Assembly (NCBI RefSeq): GCF_014197535.1
Contig: NZ_JACIFV010000033.1
Coordinates: 1-53,136, forward strand
DNA: 53,136 bases
DNA from: Rhizobium aethiopicum
GTDB taxonomy: Bacteria; Pseudomonadota; Alphaproteobacteria; Rhizobiales; Rhizobiaceae
Reading direction: 5' to 3'
In this document: piece after piece, positions 34,367 to 42,587 of the stretch
How the letters are laid out: every line of letters starts with the position of its first letter
How positions within the stretch are numbered: the stretch's first letter is position 1
The notes under the pieces: model-generated
The model's database searches: none
Told to the model about the DNA's origin: nothing
What the model saw: only the letters and a program-made list of their open reading frames with translations
Program-made: the position numbers and the translations under genes

Positions 34367-34374
34367 CCGTCAGG
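34357..34374. terminator. Hairpin spanning the convergent stops
   Basis: CCTGACG and CGTCAGG (34357-34363 and 34368-34374) form a 7-bp stem over TAAC and cover the end of the S15 hydrolase and of the convergent esterase gene. No T-tract follows, so it is a weak terminator candidate. Confidence 0.4.
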
Positions 34375-35281
34375 CCAGCGCAAAATGTCTGACGGCCTCG
34401 CAAACCGCGCGGAAGCCGTCTTGCGCGCCATCGCTCATGTGGCGGGCGCGCAGCCATGCATGCACCATCTGCGGCTCCTCCCGGAACCAGACTTCGACGC
34501 CTTCCGCGGTGAGCCGGGCCGCATATTGCCGTCCGTCGTCCCGGAGCGGATCGAAATGGGCGACCGTGATGAAGGCCGGCGGGAGCCCGGCAAGCGAGGA
34601 TGCGTGCAACGGCTCGGCGATCGTATTTCCCGCGGGTGCCTGCAGGATTTCGCGATAATAGGCGACATCCGCAGTCGTCAGTCCAGGGGCCTCGGCCATT
34701 TCGACGTAGGACCCCGCGGCAAGGTCGCCGCCGAGCACGGGATAGATCAGGACCTGGCCGACGATGCCGGACAGGTCCTCGTCGCGGGCACGCAAGGCAA
34801 GGCCCGCCGCAAGATTGCCGCCGGCGCTATCGCCGATCAGCACGACCTTGTTGTTGGCGGCAAGCAGATGTTTGAGCACGGCGAAACCGTCATCCGTCTG
34901 TGCCGGCCAGCGATATTCGGGCGCGAGGCGATAATCGACGGAAACCAGTTCCGCGCCGGCAAAATCGGCAATCTCAGCACAGATGGCGTGATGGCTTTCG
35001 AGCGAACCGACGACGAAGCCGCCGCCGTGAAGATAGAGCAGGATGGTGCGCGTGCTGATTTTCCGCGGACGATAGCGCCTGATCGGGATACGCTGGAACA
35101 TGCCGTCCGCAAAGATCATATCCGGGGGAGCCGAGCGGTCGAAGCGTGCGCAAAGCGCGTCGTACCAATGCCGCTGCTGCTCGACCGATGCCTGGATGGC
35201 GTCCGGCGGATAGAAACTATCGCAAATATCGAGAAACTGCAGAATGCCCTTTTCGGTGGGGACAGGCGATGGAGCGGACAT
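34370..35281 (-). CDS. HSL-family alpha/beta hydrolase (esterase)
   Basis: This 303-residue cytoplasmic esterase belongs to the hormone-sensitive-lipase group. The oxyanion motif is YLHGGGFVVGS, the nucleophile is GDSAGGNLA, the Asp is in AHFDPLRDDG and the His in MVHAWLR. It would cleave short acyl esters. The ATG at 35281 follows AAAGGA. Its 3' end is 3 bp from that of the S15 hydrolase gene on the other strand. Its place beside the carnitine-associated importer allows a role in opening acyl esters, but this is not shown by sequence. Confidence 0.9.
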   Translation of the reverse strand: MSAPSPVPTEKGILQFLDICDSFYPPDAIQASVEQQRHWYDALCARFDRSAPPDMIFADGMFQRIPIRRYRPRKISTRTILLYLHGGGFVVGSLESHHAICAEIADFAGAELVSVDYRLAPEYRWPAQTDDGFAVLKHLLAANNKVVLIGDSAGGNLAAGLALRARDEDLSGIVGQVLIYPVLGGDLAAGSYVEMAEAPGLTTADVAYYREILQAPAGNTIAEPLHASSLAGLPPAFITVAHFDPLRDDGRQYAARLTAEGVEVWFREEPQMVHAWLRARHMSDGAQDGFRAVCEAVRHFALA

Positions 35282-35543
35282 GCAGGGTCCTTTCGATTTG
35301 GGACATACAGATCATGTCCCTGGCCGACTCTGACCCCATCATGCGCCTTTGCCTCGAGGGTAATCTGTCTGGCCGCGACCCAAGGATGTCGCGATGCTTC
35401 CTTATTTTGCCCTGCGTTGCCACGCTTTGCCGCTTTTTTCAAAAAATCCGATAGTTTTTTATGGTCGACCCAAGGAAAGCCATTGGAGAAACGTCTCAAT
35501 CCCGAAATAGCATCTTGGCTGATAGCTTGGGGGTAGGTGCGCA
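35282..35543. promoter_or_regulatory. Divergent promoter region of the esterase and sigma genes
   Basis: This 262-bp stretch contains the esterase ribosome binding site, an AT-rich run near 35436-35463 with an imperfect hairpin of T and A runs, and GGGGGTAGG just before the sigma-factor TTG start. I cannot place a convincing ECF-type promoter. Confidence 0.35.
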
Positions 35544-36068
35544 TTGGATGCGGAGCTCATAGAACGAGCGCAGGGGGGCGACCGGGAGGCCTTCGGGCAA
35601 CTGGTCTCGCGCCATTATGATTTCGTCCACGCGACGGCGTGGCGATGGTCGGGCAGTTCCACCGACGCCGACGACATCGCCCAGGAGGTCTGCGTCAAGC
35701 TCGGCGCGGCCATCCGCGGCTTTCGCGGCGCCAGCCGCTTCAGGACATGGCTCTATGCGCTGACGCTCAACGCTGCCCGCGACCACAGACGCAAGCTTGC
35801 GCGGGAAGAGCAGACATTCCGCGCTTATGCCGCCGAACCGCAGCCGGACGCGCCGGGCAGAAATGATGACGAGCTATCGAGCGAATTATGGGCGGCCGTG
35901 CGTGCTTTGCCGGAACGGCAATGCGACGCCGTGCTGCTCGTCTATGGCGAAGGCCTCAGCCATTCGGCTGCCGCCGATGTCATGGGCTGTTCGGAGGCAA
36001 CCGTGTCCTGGCAGGTGCACGAGGCGCGCAAGAGGCTGAAGGCCATGCTCGGCAAGGAAGAGGTATGA
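35544..36068 (+). CDS. ECF-family RNA polymerase sigma factor
   Basis: This 174-residue protein has sigma region 2 (DREAFGQLVSRHYDFVHATA, with ADDIAQEVCVKL) and region 4 (LPERQCDAVLLVYGEGLSHS, then GCSEATVSWQVHEARKRLK). It would direct RNA polymerase to a stress or envelope regulon. The start is TTG at 35544 after GGGGGTAGG; no ATG at this end fits. The stop TGA overlaps the ATG of the next gene (ATGA), so sigma factor and membrane partner are made together, the usual arrangement for a sigma/anti-sigma pair. Confidence 0.9.
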   Translation: MDAELIERAQGGDREAFGQLVSRHYDFVHATAWRWSGSSTDADDIAQEVCVKLGAAIRGFRGASRFRTWLYALTLNAARDHRRKLAREEQTFRAYAAEPQPDAPGRNDDELSSELWAAVRALPERQCDAVLLVYGEGLSHSAAADVMGCSEATVSWQVHEARKRLKAMLGKEEV

Positions 36069-38185
36069 TGGACAAGGAACTCGAAAAGCTCTCCCGTCTC
36101 ACAGCCCCGGCAGCCAATTCGGAAGCGCGCGCGCGCGCCCTTGCCGCGGCGATGCAGGCGTTCGACAGCGCGGAAAATAATGCGGCGGCGGCCCAAGGAA
36201 ATACGAAAGGTTGGCGTCCAAGGTCCATCATCAACTGGATATGGAGCCCTGCCATGAACAAGAAATTCCTCGCCGGTTCAGCCCTCGCGACGCTGCTCGT
36301 CATTCCCGCCGCCGGTTACCTTACGATCGAGCTGAGCCGCGACGGATCGCCGATCGTCGACCAGACCGAGATCGCCGGTAACCTTGTGCAAAACAACGCG
36401 CCGAAACCGGCCGAACCCGTCACGGCCGCGCCTCAGCTTTCCGAAGCCCCGACCGAAGAAAGCCGGCCGGCTCAATCGTCTGCCGTCAGCGGCGTCCAAG
36501 CCTTGCAGGACAAGGAACTACAGACTGCAAAACCCGCTGCGGAGCGGCTCTCTGAATTCGATGCCGGCGACATTGCTGCTCTCAAGAATAAGTCGGAAGA
36601 TTCCGCCGCGTCACTCGGGATGGCCAAACGTGTTGCGCCGGCGGCTCCTGGCATGGCCGCTCAGGGGCAGCTATTGGCCGAACCGATGGGCGCTGTTGCC
36701 CCCTCGCCTGCCCCACCGGCGGAAGGGCAGGCCCAGATCCAGCTCGACCCCAGCCGCGAACGGTTTGCCAATGCCGCGTCAAATCCGATCAAGAGCGTGG
36801 TGACCGATCCGGTCTCGACCTTCTCCGCCGATGTCGACAGCGCCTCTTATTCCTTCGTCCGCCGATCGTTGACGGGCGGGGCGATGCCCGATCCGCAATC
36901 GGTTCGCGTCGAGGAGATGATCAATTATTTCCCCTATGACTGGCCGAGTCCCGATCGCGCAGAGCAACCGTTCAAGGCGACCGTAACGGTGATGCCGACA
37001 CCGTGGAACCACGACACGCAATTGATGCATGTGGCGATCAAGGGTTATGACATCGCGCCGGCGACCGCGCCGCACGCCAATCTTGTTTTCCTGATCGATG
37101 TCTCCGGCTCGATGGACGAGCCGGACAAGCTGCCGCTCCTGAAGAGCGCCTTCCGGCTGCTGGTCAACAGGCTGAAGGCTGACGACACCGTCTCGATCGT
37201 CACCTATGCCGGCAATGCCGGTACGGTGCTGGAACCGACACGGGTGGCGGAGAAATCGAAGATCCTCTCGGCGATCGACAGGCTGGAGGCTGGAGGCTCG
37301 ACCGGCGGCGCCGAGGGCATCGAGGCGGCCTACGATCTTGCCAAGCAGGCTTTCGTCAAGGACGGCGTCAACCGGGTGATGCTGGCAACGGACGGCGATT
37401 TCAATGTCGGCCCGTCGAGCGACGAGGATCTGAAGCGCATCATCGAAGAAAAGCGCAAGGATGGCATCTTCCTCACCGTTCTCGGCTTCGGACGCGGCAA
37501 TCTCAACGATTCCCTGATGCAGACGCTGGCGCAGAACGGCAATGGCAGCGCCGCCTATATCGACACTTTGGCGGAAGCGCAGAAGACGCTGGTCGAGGAA
37601 GCCGGCTCGACACTGTTTCCGATCGCCAAGGACGTCAAGTTCCAGGTCGAATTCAATCCGGAACGGATCGCCGAATATCGGCTGATCGGCTACGAGACGC
37701 GCGCCCTCAACCGCGAGGATTTCAACAATGACCGCGTCGATGCCGGCGATATCGGTTCCGGTCATAGCGTCACGGCGATCTACGAGATTACGCCCAAGGG
37801 AAGCCCCGCGGTCATGAACGACGACCTGCGGTATGGCGCAGCCGACAAGGCGCCGGCCGAGGCAGCGGGCAGCGGGCACGAGGGTGAGCTTGCCTTCGTC
37901 AAGATGCGTTACAAGCGCCCGGGCGAGGACAAGAGTGCGCTGATCACCACGCCTGTCGGCGCCGGCAACGCGGTCGCCACCATCGACGCGGCGCCGCAGG
38001 ATGTCCGCTTCTCGGTGGCCGTCGCCGCCTTCGGCCAGAAACTGAGCCGCATCGCCGCTGTCGATGCCTATTCCTACCAGGCGATTGCCGACCTCGCTGC
38101 GGCGTCGCGGGGGACGGATCCCTTCGGCTACCGGTCGGATTTCCTCGGTCTCGTTCGTTTGGCGGACAGTCTCAGCCAACGATGA
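36065..38185 (+). CDS. Membrane-anchored von Willebrand A protein, possible anti-sigma partner
   Basis: This 706-residue protein begins with about 63 cytoplasmic residues (MMDKELEKLSRLTAPAANSE), one membrane segment (residues 66-87, KFLAGSALATLLVIPAAGYL), a Pro/Ala/Glu-rich linker, then a YfbK-type module: an N-terminal VWF segment (SVVTDPVSTFSADVDSASYS), a VWA domain with MIDAS residues DVSGSMD (Asp345), the Thr of GGSTGGAEG and Asp of LATDGDFNVG, and a C-terminal domain ending near FLGLVRLADSL. The VWA part would be periplasmic and bind metal and partners. Coupling to the sigma gene and the short cytoplasmic head suggest it holds the sigma factor until a signal arrives. An internal ATG at 36254 could give a form beginning at the membrane segment. 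Confidence 0.88.
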   Translation: MMDKELEKLSRLTAPAANSEARARALAAAMQAFDSAENNAAAAQGNTKGWRPRSIINWIWSPAMNKKFLAGSALATLLVIPAAGYLTIELSRDGSPIVDQTEIAGNLVQNNAPKPAEPVTAAPQLSEAPTEESRPAQSSAVSGVQALQDKELQTAKPAAERLSEFDAGDIAALKNKSEDSAASLGMAKRVAPAAPGMAAQGQLLAEPMGAVAPSPAPPAEGQAQIQLDPSRERFANAASNPIKSVVTDPVSTFSADVDSASYSFVRRSLTGGAMPDPQSVRVEEMINYFPYDWPSPDRAEQPFKATVTVMPTPWNHDTQLMHVAIKGYDIAPATAPHANLVFLIDVSGSMDEPDKLPLLKSAFRLLVNRLKADDTVSIVTYAGNAGTVLEPTRVAEKSKILSAIDRLEAGGSTGGAEGIEAAYDLAKQAFVKDGVNRVMLATDGDFNVGPSSDEDLKRIIEEKRKDGIFLTVLGFGRGNLNDSLMQTLAQNGNGSAAYIDTLAEAQKTLVEEAGSTLFPIAKDVKFQVEFNPERIAEYRLIGYETRALNREDFNNDRVDAGDIGSGHSVTAIYEITPKGSPAVMNDDLRYGAADKAPAEAAGSGHEGELAFVKMRYKRPGEDKSALITTPVGAGNAVATIDAAPQDVRFSVAVAAFGQKLSRIAAVDAYSYQAIADLAAASRGTDPFGYRSDFLGLVRLADSLSQR

Positions 38186-38204
38186 GAAAGGAAGCACCAA
38201 AAAG

Positions 38205-38230
38205 TAAGGCCGCTTGGTAGGGCGGCCTTA
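38205..38230 (-). terminator. Terminator of the SMP-30 gene
   Basis: TAAGGCCGC and GCGGCCTTA (38205-38213 with 38222-38230) form a 9-bp stem over 8 bases. Read on the minus strand the stem is followed by a short T-run (CTTTTTGG), which fits an intrinsic terminator for the gene at 38243-39169, while also lying behind the convergent VWA gene. Confidence 0.75.
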
Positions 38231-38242
38231 TCTGCATGAGGG

Positions 38243-39169
38243 CTACCCCGGTCTTGACCCGTTGGCTGTGAGATAAACAGCATAGAGGGACGTGGTGCCG
38301 GTGATAAAGAGACGGTTCAGTTTATCGCCGCCAAAGGCGACGTTGGAGACGAGCTCGGGAATATGGATCTTGCCCAGCAAGGTGCCATCCGGGTCATAGC
38401 AATGCACGCCGTCGGCGGCGCTCGTCCAGATCCTGCCTTTCCTGTCCACACGGAAGCCGTCGAACATGCCGGCGGTACATTCTGCGAAAACGCCGAGGTC
38501 GCTCAGCGCCCCGTCGCCTGACACCGCGAGCTTTCGTATGTGGCGCGGACCGCCCGACAAATGCGAGGCGCCAGTGTCGGCAACGTAGAGCATCGTCTCG
38601 TCAGGGGAAAATGCCAGACCGTTCGGCTTGACAAAGTCAGAGGTCATCTGTTCGGTTGTGCCTGTTGCCGGATCATGGCGATAGACATGGCATCCGCCGA
38701 TTTCCTCTTCGCCGTAGTCGCCCTCATAATCATGGAGGATGCCGTAGCTCGGGTCGGTGAACCAGATGGTCCCGTCCGATTTGACGGTGACGTCGTTCGG
38801 GGAGTTGAGTCGCCTGCCGGCGATCCGGTTGACCAGGACGCTGATCTTGCCGTCGAATTCCGTGCGGGTGATGCGGCGTGTCAGGTGCTCACAGGTGATG
38901 AGCCGGCCCTGATTGTCGACGGTGTTGCCGTTGCAATTGTTGCTTGGCGAGCGGAATACCGATGTGTGCCCGCTGGTCTCGTCGTAGCGCATCATGCGAT
39001 TGTTGGGGATATCCGAGAAAACCAGATAACGGCCCGCGGCAAACCAGGCCGGTCCCTCCAGCCAGCGGCCGCCCGTCCAAAGCCGTTCGACCCGAGCATG
39101 GCCGACGAAGCAGTTTTCAAAGCGCGGGTCGAGAACCTCGAACCCCGTACCTTCGATTTCTCCGAACAT
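38243..39169 (-). CDS. SMP-30/gluconolactonase-family sugar lactonase
   Basis: This 308-residue beta-propeller enzyme hydrolyses aldonolactones to aldonic acids with a divalent metal. The metal ligands of the family are visible in WLEGPAWF (Glu), LNSPNDVTV (Asn) and FDGFRVDRKG (Asp). No signal peptide is seen when the ATG at 39169 is used, which follows AAGGAG by five bases; an upstream in-frame GTG-like extension to 39238 would cover the operator region. It is divergent to the LacI-type regulator, and an operator-like site (14 of 16 matches) lies 17 bp upstream of the start. It would supply the gluconate or related acid handled by the neighbouring dehydrogenases and kinase. Confidence 0.9.
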   Translation of the reverse strand: MFGEIEGTGFEVLDPRFENCFVGHARVERLWTGGRWLEGPAWFAAGRYLVFSDIPNNRMMRYDETSGHTSVFRSPSNNCNGNTVDNQGRLITCEHLTRRITRTEFDGKISVLVNRIAGRRLNSPNDVTVKSDGTIWFTDPSYGILHDYEGDYGEEEIGGCHVYRHDPATGTTEQMTSDFVKPNGLAFSPDETMLYVADTGASHLSGGPRHIRKLAVSGDGALSDLGVFAECTAGMFDGFRVDRKGRIWTSAADGVHCYDPDGTLLGKIHIPELVSNVAFGGDKLNRLFITGTTSLYAVYLTANGSRPG

Positions 39170-39185
39170 GACAGCTCCTTCCTGA

Positions 39186-39201
39186 TTGTTATCGATATCA
39201 T
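39186..39201. promoter_or_regulatory. Operator-like site, 14/16 match to the idonate/gluconate palindrome
   Basis: TTGTTATCGATATCAT differs at two positions from the perfect palindrome ATGTTATCGATAACAT found at 42485 and 44856. It lies just upstream of the lactonase start. Confidence 0.65.
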
Positions 39202-39322
39202 TCCTGCCCGGTTTTTCAGGCCTCGTACAGACATTCAAGTGATGACGCCGGCGAAAATACCGCGAGTATTTGGCTTTTCCGGCTGTGGAACCGTGCGTCC
39301 CTGCAATAATATCGATTGTGCG

Positions 39323-39338
39323 ATGATAGCGATAACTT
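39323..39338. promoter_or_regulatory. Operator-like site, 13/16 match
   Basis: ATGATAGCGATAACTT matches the 16-bp palindrome at 13 positions and lies upstream of the regulator gene, in the place expected for autoregulation. It is weaker than the other three sites. Confidence 0.5.
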
Positions 39339-39388
39339 TATTCTGTGCTGAATTACCCAACTCGGAAGCTGTTTTGAAAGCGAGCCCG

Positions 39389-40459
39389 GTGAAAAACGAG
39401 GATGAGCCAAAAGACAAGCGTCTCAAGGGAGGAGACGCTCAAAAGCTGACGATGGCAGAAGTTGCCAAATATGTCGGCGTGTCGGCCATGACCGTTTCGC
39501 GCGCCTTTCGGCAGGATGCGAGTGTTTCCGAAGAGACCCGCAAGCGCATCATGGAAGCCGTCGACGCGCTGGGCTATGTGCTCGACCTGTCGGCCGGCAG
39601 TCTTTCTTCGCGGCGCAGCGGTTTCATCGCAGCGCTGGTGCCTTCCATCAACAATTCGAATTTCTCCGACACCGCGCGCGGCATAACCGATGCGCTGGAG
39701 AATACCGGGCTTCAGCTTCTTCTCGGCTATACCGACTATTCCGCCGAGAAAGAAGAAAAGCTGATCGAGGCGATGCTGCGGCGGCGCCCCGAGGGCATCA
39801 TCCTGACGGGCGGATCGCACACCGACCGCGCGCGGCGCATGCTTGATAAGGCCGGCATTCCGGTGGTGGAAACCTGGGAGCTTCCGGAAGAACCGATCAA
39901 CCATGTCGTCGGCTTTTCCAACAGCGAAGCGATGTCCCTGCTGGTGCGGACGCTCGCCAGCCAGGGCTACCGGAGGTTCGGCTATATCGGCGGTACGACG
40001 GCGCGCGATACGCGCGGCAGCCAGCGGCGAAGCGGTTTCCTGAAGACCGTCGAAGAGTTGGGCCTGGGACCGGGCCGGGCGATTTCCTTCGGCGTGCCGC
40101 CGATCACCATGGAACAGGGCGGCCAGGCGATCGTGAGCCTGCTGGAGCGCTGGCCGGATACGGAAGTGGTTCTCTGCGTCTCCGACCTTTCCGCCTTCGG
40201 CGCGATCATGGAATGCAAGCGCAGAGGAATGAGCGTGCCGGGTGATATCGCCATTGCCGGCTTCGGCGATTACGAGATCTCGTCGATCTGTCACCCCAGC
40301 ATCACCACCATCAATGTCGACTGTTACGGTATCGGCCGCCAGGCCGCCGCCCGCCTGCTCGATGCCCTGCAGGGCAGCGGCGAGGCGACCGGCGATGAAA
40401 TCACATTGACGGGCTACCGGGTCGTCCTGCGTGAAAGCACGGACCGCAGCGCCCAATAG
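39389..40459 (+). CDS. LacI-family (GntR/IdnR-like) repressor
   Basis: This protein of about 356 residues has the LacI HTH (TMAEVAKYVGVSAMTVSRAF) and a sugar-binding sensor (SGFIAALVPSINNSNFSDTA; later IAIAGFGDYEISSICHPSIT). The SAMTVSRAFR recognition helix resembles that of GntR/IdnR, whose operators are palindromes like ATGTTACCGGTAACAT, close to the ATGTTATCGATAACAT found here twice. The start is uncertain: GTG at 39389 is used, TTG at 39374 or ATG at 39452 are alternatives, and none has a strong ribosome binding site. It probably represses the lactonase, dehydrogenase, kinase and transporter genes until an aldonic acid binds. Confidence 0.88.
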   Translation: MKNEDEPKDKRLKGGDAQKLTMAEVAKYVGVSAMTVSRAFRQDASVSEETRKRIMEAVDALGYVLDLSAGSLSSRRSGFIAALVPSINNSNFSDTARGITDALENTGLQLLLGYTDYSAEKEEKLIEAMLRRRPEGIILTGGSHTDRARRMLDKAGIPVVETWELPEEPINHVVGFSNSEAMSLLVRTLASQGYRRFGYIGGTTARDTRGSQRRSGFLKTVEELGLGPGRAISFGVPPITMEQGGQAIVSLLERWPDTEVVLCVSDLSAFGAIMECKRRGMSVPGDIAIAGFGDYEISSICHPSITTINVDCYGIGRQAAARLLDALQGSGEATGDEITLTGYRVVLRESTDRSAQ

Positions 40460-40469
40460 GAGCGCCGCT

Positions 40470-41501
40470 TCAGAAAGTGATCTGTACCTTCATCGATTTG
40501 CTGCGGTCGCTTGCCAGTTCGAAGGCGGCGACGGCCTCGTCGATCCCGAAGACGCCCGTCAGCAGCGGTTTCAGATCGACGCGACGCGCGTTGATCAGCT
40601 CGACGGCGAGCCCGAACTCCTCGTGGAAGCGGAATGTGCCGCGCATCTCGATTTCCTTGGCAACGATCATGTTCTGCGGAATGGAGACATCACCGCCAAG
40701 GCCGAGCTGCACGAGCACGGCACGGGGCTTCAGCACCTCCAGGCCGGCGCGCACGGCCCGCTCATTGCCCGACGCCTCGAACATGACGTCGAAATATCCC
40801 TTGTCGGCGCTGTAAGCCGCAAGGTCGGCGGCATGGGTGGCAACATTGATCGTTCGATCCGCGCCGCTGGTGCGGGCGATGGCGAGAACGCTGTCGGTGA
40901 CGTCGGTTGCGACGATCTCGCGGGCGCCGAGAACGCGGGCGGCAACGATCGCCAGCATGCCGATGGGGCCGCAGCCTGTGACCAGCACCCGTTTGCCCAG
41001 CAGCGATCCGGCGCGGCTTGCCGCATGCAGCGTCACGGCAAAGGGTTCGGCAAAGGCGGCCTCGTGAATGGAAATGCCGTCGGCGACCCTGTGGCATTGC
41101 CAGCGCTCCGCCACCAGCCGCTGGCGGAAGCCGCCCTGAATATGCGGCATGGGCATGGCGCTGCCGTAAAACCGCATGTTGAGGCAGTGGTTCTGCTGGC
41201 CCTTCAGGCAATATTGGCAATGGCTGCACGGCCGGCTCGGGGAAACCGCAACGCGGTCTCCGACGGTAAGGTCGCTGACGCCGGCACCCAGCGCCTTGAC
41301 CGTGCCGGCGATCTCGTGGCCGAGGATCATCGGCTCGCGCAGGCGAACGGTGCCGAAGCCGCCATGATTGTAATAATGCAGATCGGAGCCGCAGATGCCG
41401 CCGGCTTCGATTGATATCTCCACCTGCCCCGCGCCCGCAACCTCCGGCTCGCGCTCTTCGACCCGGAGATCCTTGGCGCCGTGAATGACGATGGCTTTCA
41501 T
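40470..41501 (-). CDS. idnD: L-idonate 5-dehydrogenase-like zinc dehydrogenase
   Basis: This 343-residue zinc-dependent alcohol dehydrogenase resembles IdnD, which oxidises L-idonate to 5-keto-D-gluconate with NAD(P). The catalytic zinc block is GGICGSDLHYYNHGGF with ILGHEIAG, the structural zinc block CSHCQYCLKGQQNHC and the nucleotide motif VLVTGCGPIGMLA. The ATG at 41501 follows GAGGAT. It lies 10 bp downstream of the hydroxyacid dehydrogenase gene in a two-gene operon and ends 10 bp from the convergent repressor gene. Other sugar-alcohol dehydrogenases share this fold, but YNHGG and the gene context favour idonate. Confidence 0.86.
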   Translation of the reverse strand: MKAIVIHGAKDLRVEEREPEVAGAGQVEISIEAGGICGSDLHYYNHGGFGTVRLREPMILGHEIAGTVKALGAGVSDLTVGDRVAVSPSRPCSHCQYCLKGQQNHCLNMRFYGSAMPMPHIQGGFRQRLVAERWQCHRVADGISIHEAAFAEPFAVTLHAASRAGSLLGKRVLVTGCGPIGMLAIVAARVLGAREIVATDVTDSVLAIARTSGADRTINVATHAADLAAYSADKGYFDVMFEASGNERAVRAGLEVLKPRAVLVQLGLGGDVSIPQNMIVAKEIEMRGTFRFHEEFGLAVELINARRVDLKPLLTGVFGIDEAVAAFELASDRSKSMKVQITF

Positions 41502-41511
41502 ATCGGGATCC

Positions 41512-42453
41512 TCACACGACGGGAGTCGGAAGCGCGCGATCGGCAAAATGCGCGGCGAGATTGTCTCTGACCAGTTTGCCCATGGCCTTGCGGGTTTCGA
41601 TCGTGCCGGAGCCGTGGTGGGGCTGCAGCACGACGTTTGGCAGCGTCAGGAAGCGCGCATCGATTTTCGGCTCGTTGAGGAAAACGTCAAGGCCGGCGGC
41701 TTGGATGGTGCGGTTCTGAAGCGCTGCGATCAGCGCCTCCTCGTCGACGGTCGTTCCGCGCGAAACGTTGATCAGCATGCCTTCCGGACCGAGCGCTTCA
41801 AGCACCTCGGCGTTGATGATCTTCATGGTCGCGGCCCCTCCGGGGACGATGACGATCAGGAAGTCGGCCCAATTGGCCAGCGCGACCAGATTGGCTTCAT
41901 AACCATAGGCGACGTCCTGGTCCCTGTTGCGGGCGAAATAAGAGATGTCGCAGCCGAAAGCGGCAGTTCGCTTGGCGATCGCCTTGCCGATCCGCCCCAT
42001 GCCGACGATCCCGACCTTCTTGCCCGAAACTCGCGTCACCAGCGGCATGGGAACGTTGCCCCACTGGCCGGTGCGGACGAAAACGTCGGCCTGCGGAATC
42101 TGGCGCGCCGTGGAAAGCAGCAGTCCGATCGCGATATCGGCGACGTCTTCGGTCAGCACGTCAGGGGTATTCGTCACGCGAATGCCTTTGGCGCGGGCGT
42201 AGGACAGGTCGATGGCGTCGGTGCCGACGCCGTAGCAGGAGACGATCTCCAGCTTCGGCAACTGCTTCATCAGGTCGGCGGAAGCGCCGAGTTCGCCGCG
42301 TGTCGCGATGGCGCGGATATTGCTTCCGACTTTCGAAATCAGTGCCTGCCGATCCGCGGCTTCCCACAGACGGTGGACGCGGTAGGTCGCCTCCAGATCC
42401 ACCATGTCCCACTCCGGATAGGCCCCGGCCATCAAGATTTCTACGTCAGGCAT
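41512..42453 (-). CDS. D-2-hydroxyacid dehydrogenase (GhrB/ketogluconate reductase-like)
   Basis: This 313-residue NAD(P)-dependent enzyme has the D-2-hydroxyacid dehydrogenase fold. The Rossmann motif is VGIVGMGRIGKAIAKR; catalytic Arg in NVSRGTTVDE, Glu in DVFLNEPKID and His in QPHHGSGT are all present. Relatives reduce glyoxylate, hydroxypyruvate or 2-ketogluconate; here a 2-keto-sugar-acid reductase role is likely. The ATG at 42453 follows GGGACGAA. A perfect 16-bp palindrome 32 bp upstream lies between this gene and the divergent short-chain dehydrogenase, so both are probably under the same repressor. Confidence 0.87.
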   Translation of the reverse strand: MPDVEILMAGAYPEWDMVDLEATYRVHRLWEAADRQALISKVGSNIRAIATRGELGASADLMKQLPKLEIVSCYGVGTDAIDLSYARAKGIRVTNTPDVLTEDVADIAIGLLLSTARQIPQADVFVRTGQWGNVPMPLVTRVSGKKVGIVGMGRIGKAIAKRTAAFGCDISYFARNRDQDVAYGYEANLVALANWADFLIVIVPGGAATMKIINAEVLEALGPEGMLINVSRGTTVDEEALIAALQNRTIQAAGLDVFLNEPKIDARFLTLPNVVLQPHHGSGTIETRKAMGKLVRDNLAAHFADRALPTPVV

Positions 42454-42484
42454 TTCGTCCCATCCCGCATTTTGGCTGTTGATT

Positions 42485-42500
42485 ATGTTATCGATAACAT
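42485..42500. promoter_or_regulatory. Perfect 16-bp operator ATGTTATCGATAACAT
   Basis: A perfect palindrome between divergent genes. It abuts a consensus plus-strand -10 (TATAAT, 42500-42505) and overlaps a minus-strand CATAAT (42487-42482), so bound repressor would block both promoters. Promoter elements are assigned by inspection. Confidence 0.8.
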
Positions 42501-42587
42501 ATAATCCGAGAAAGGGATGTCAAGTGAGTTTCACCGCGAGTGGGGGTATAAGCCGTCATTCGCAGCGACACCGGAGGAGTTATTTGC

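Noticed and set aside
38540..39388. N-terminal extension of the second LacI regulator
   Set aside because: The extension is antisense to the lactonase gene and lies before the normal LacI N-terminus; a start near 39389 restores family length.
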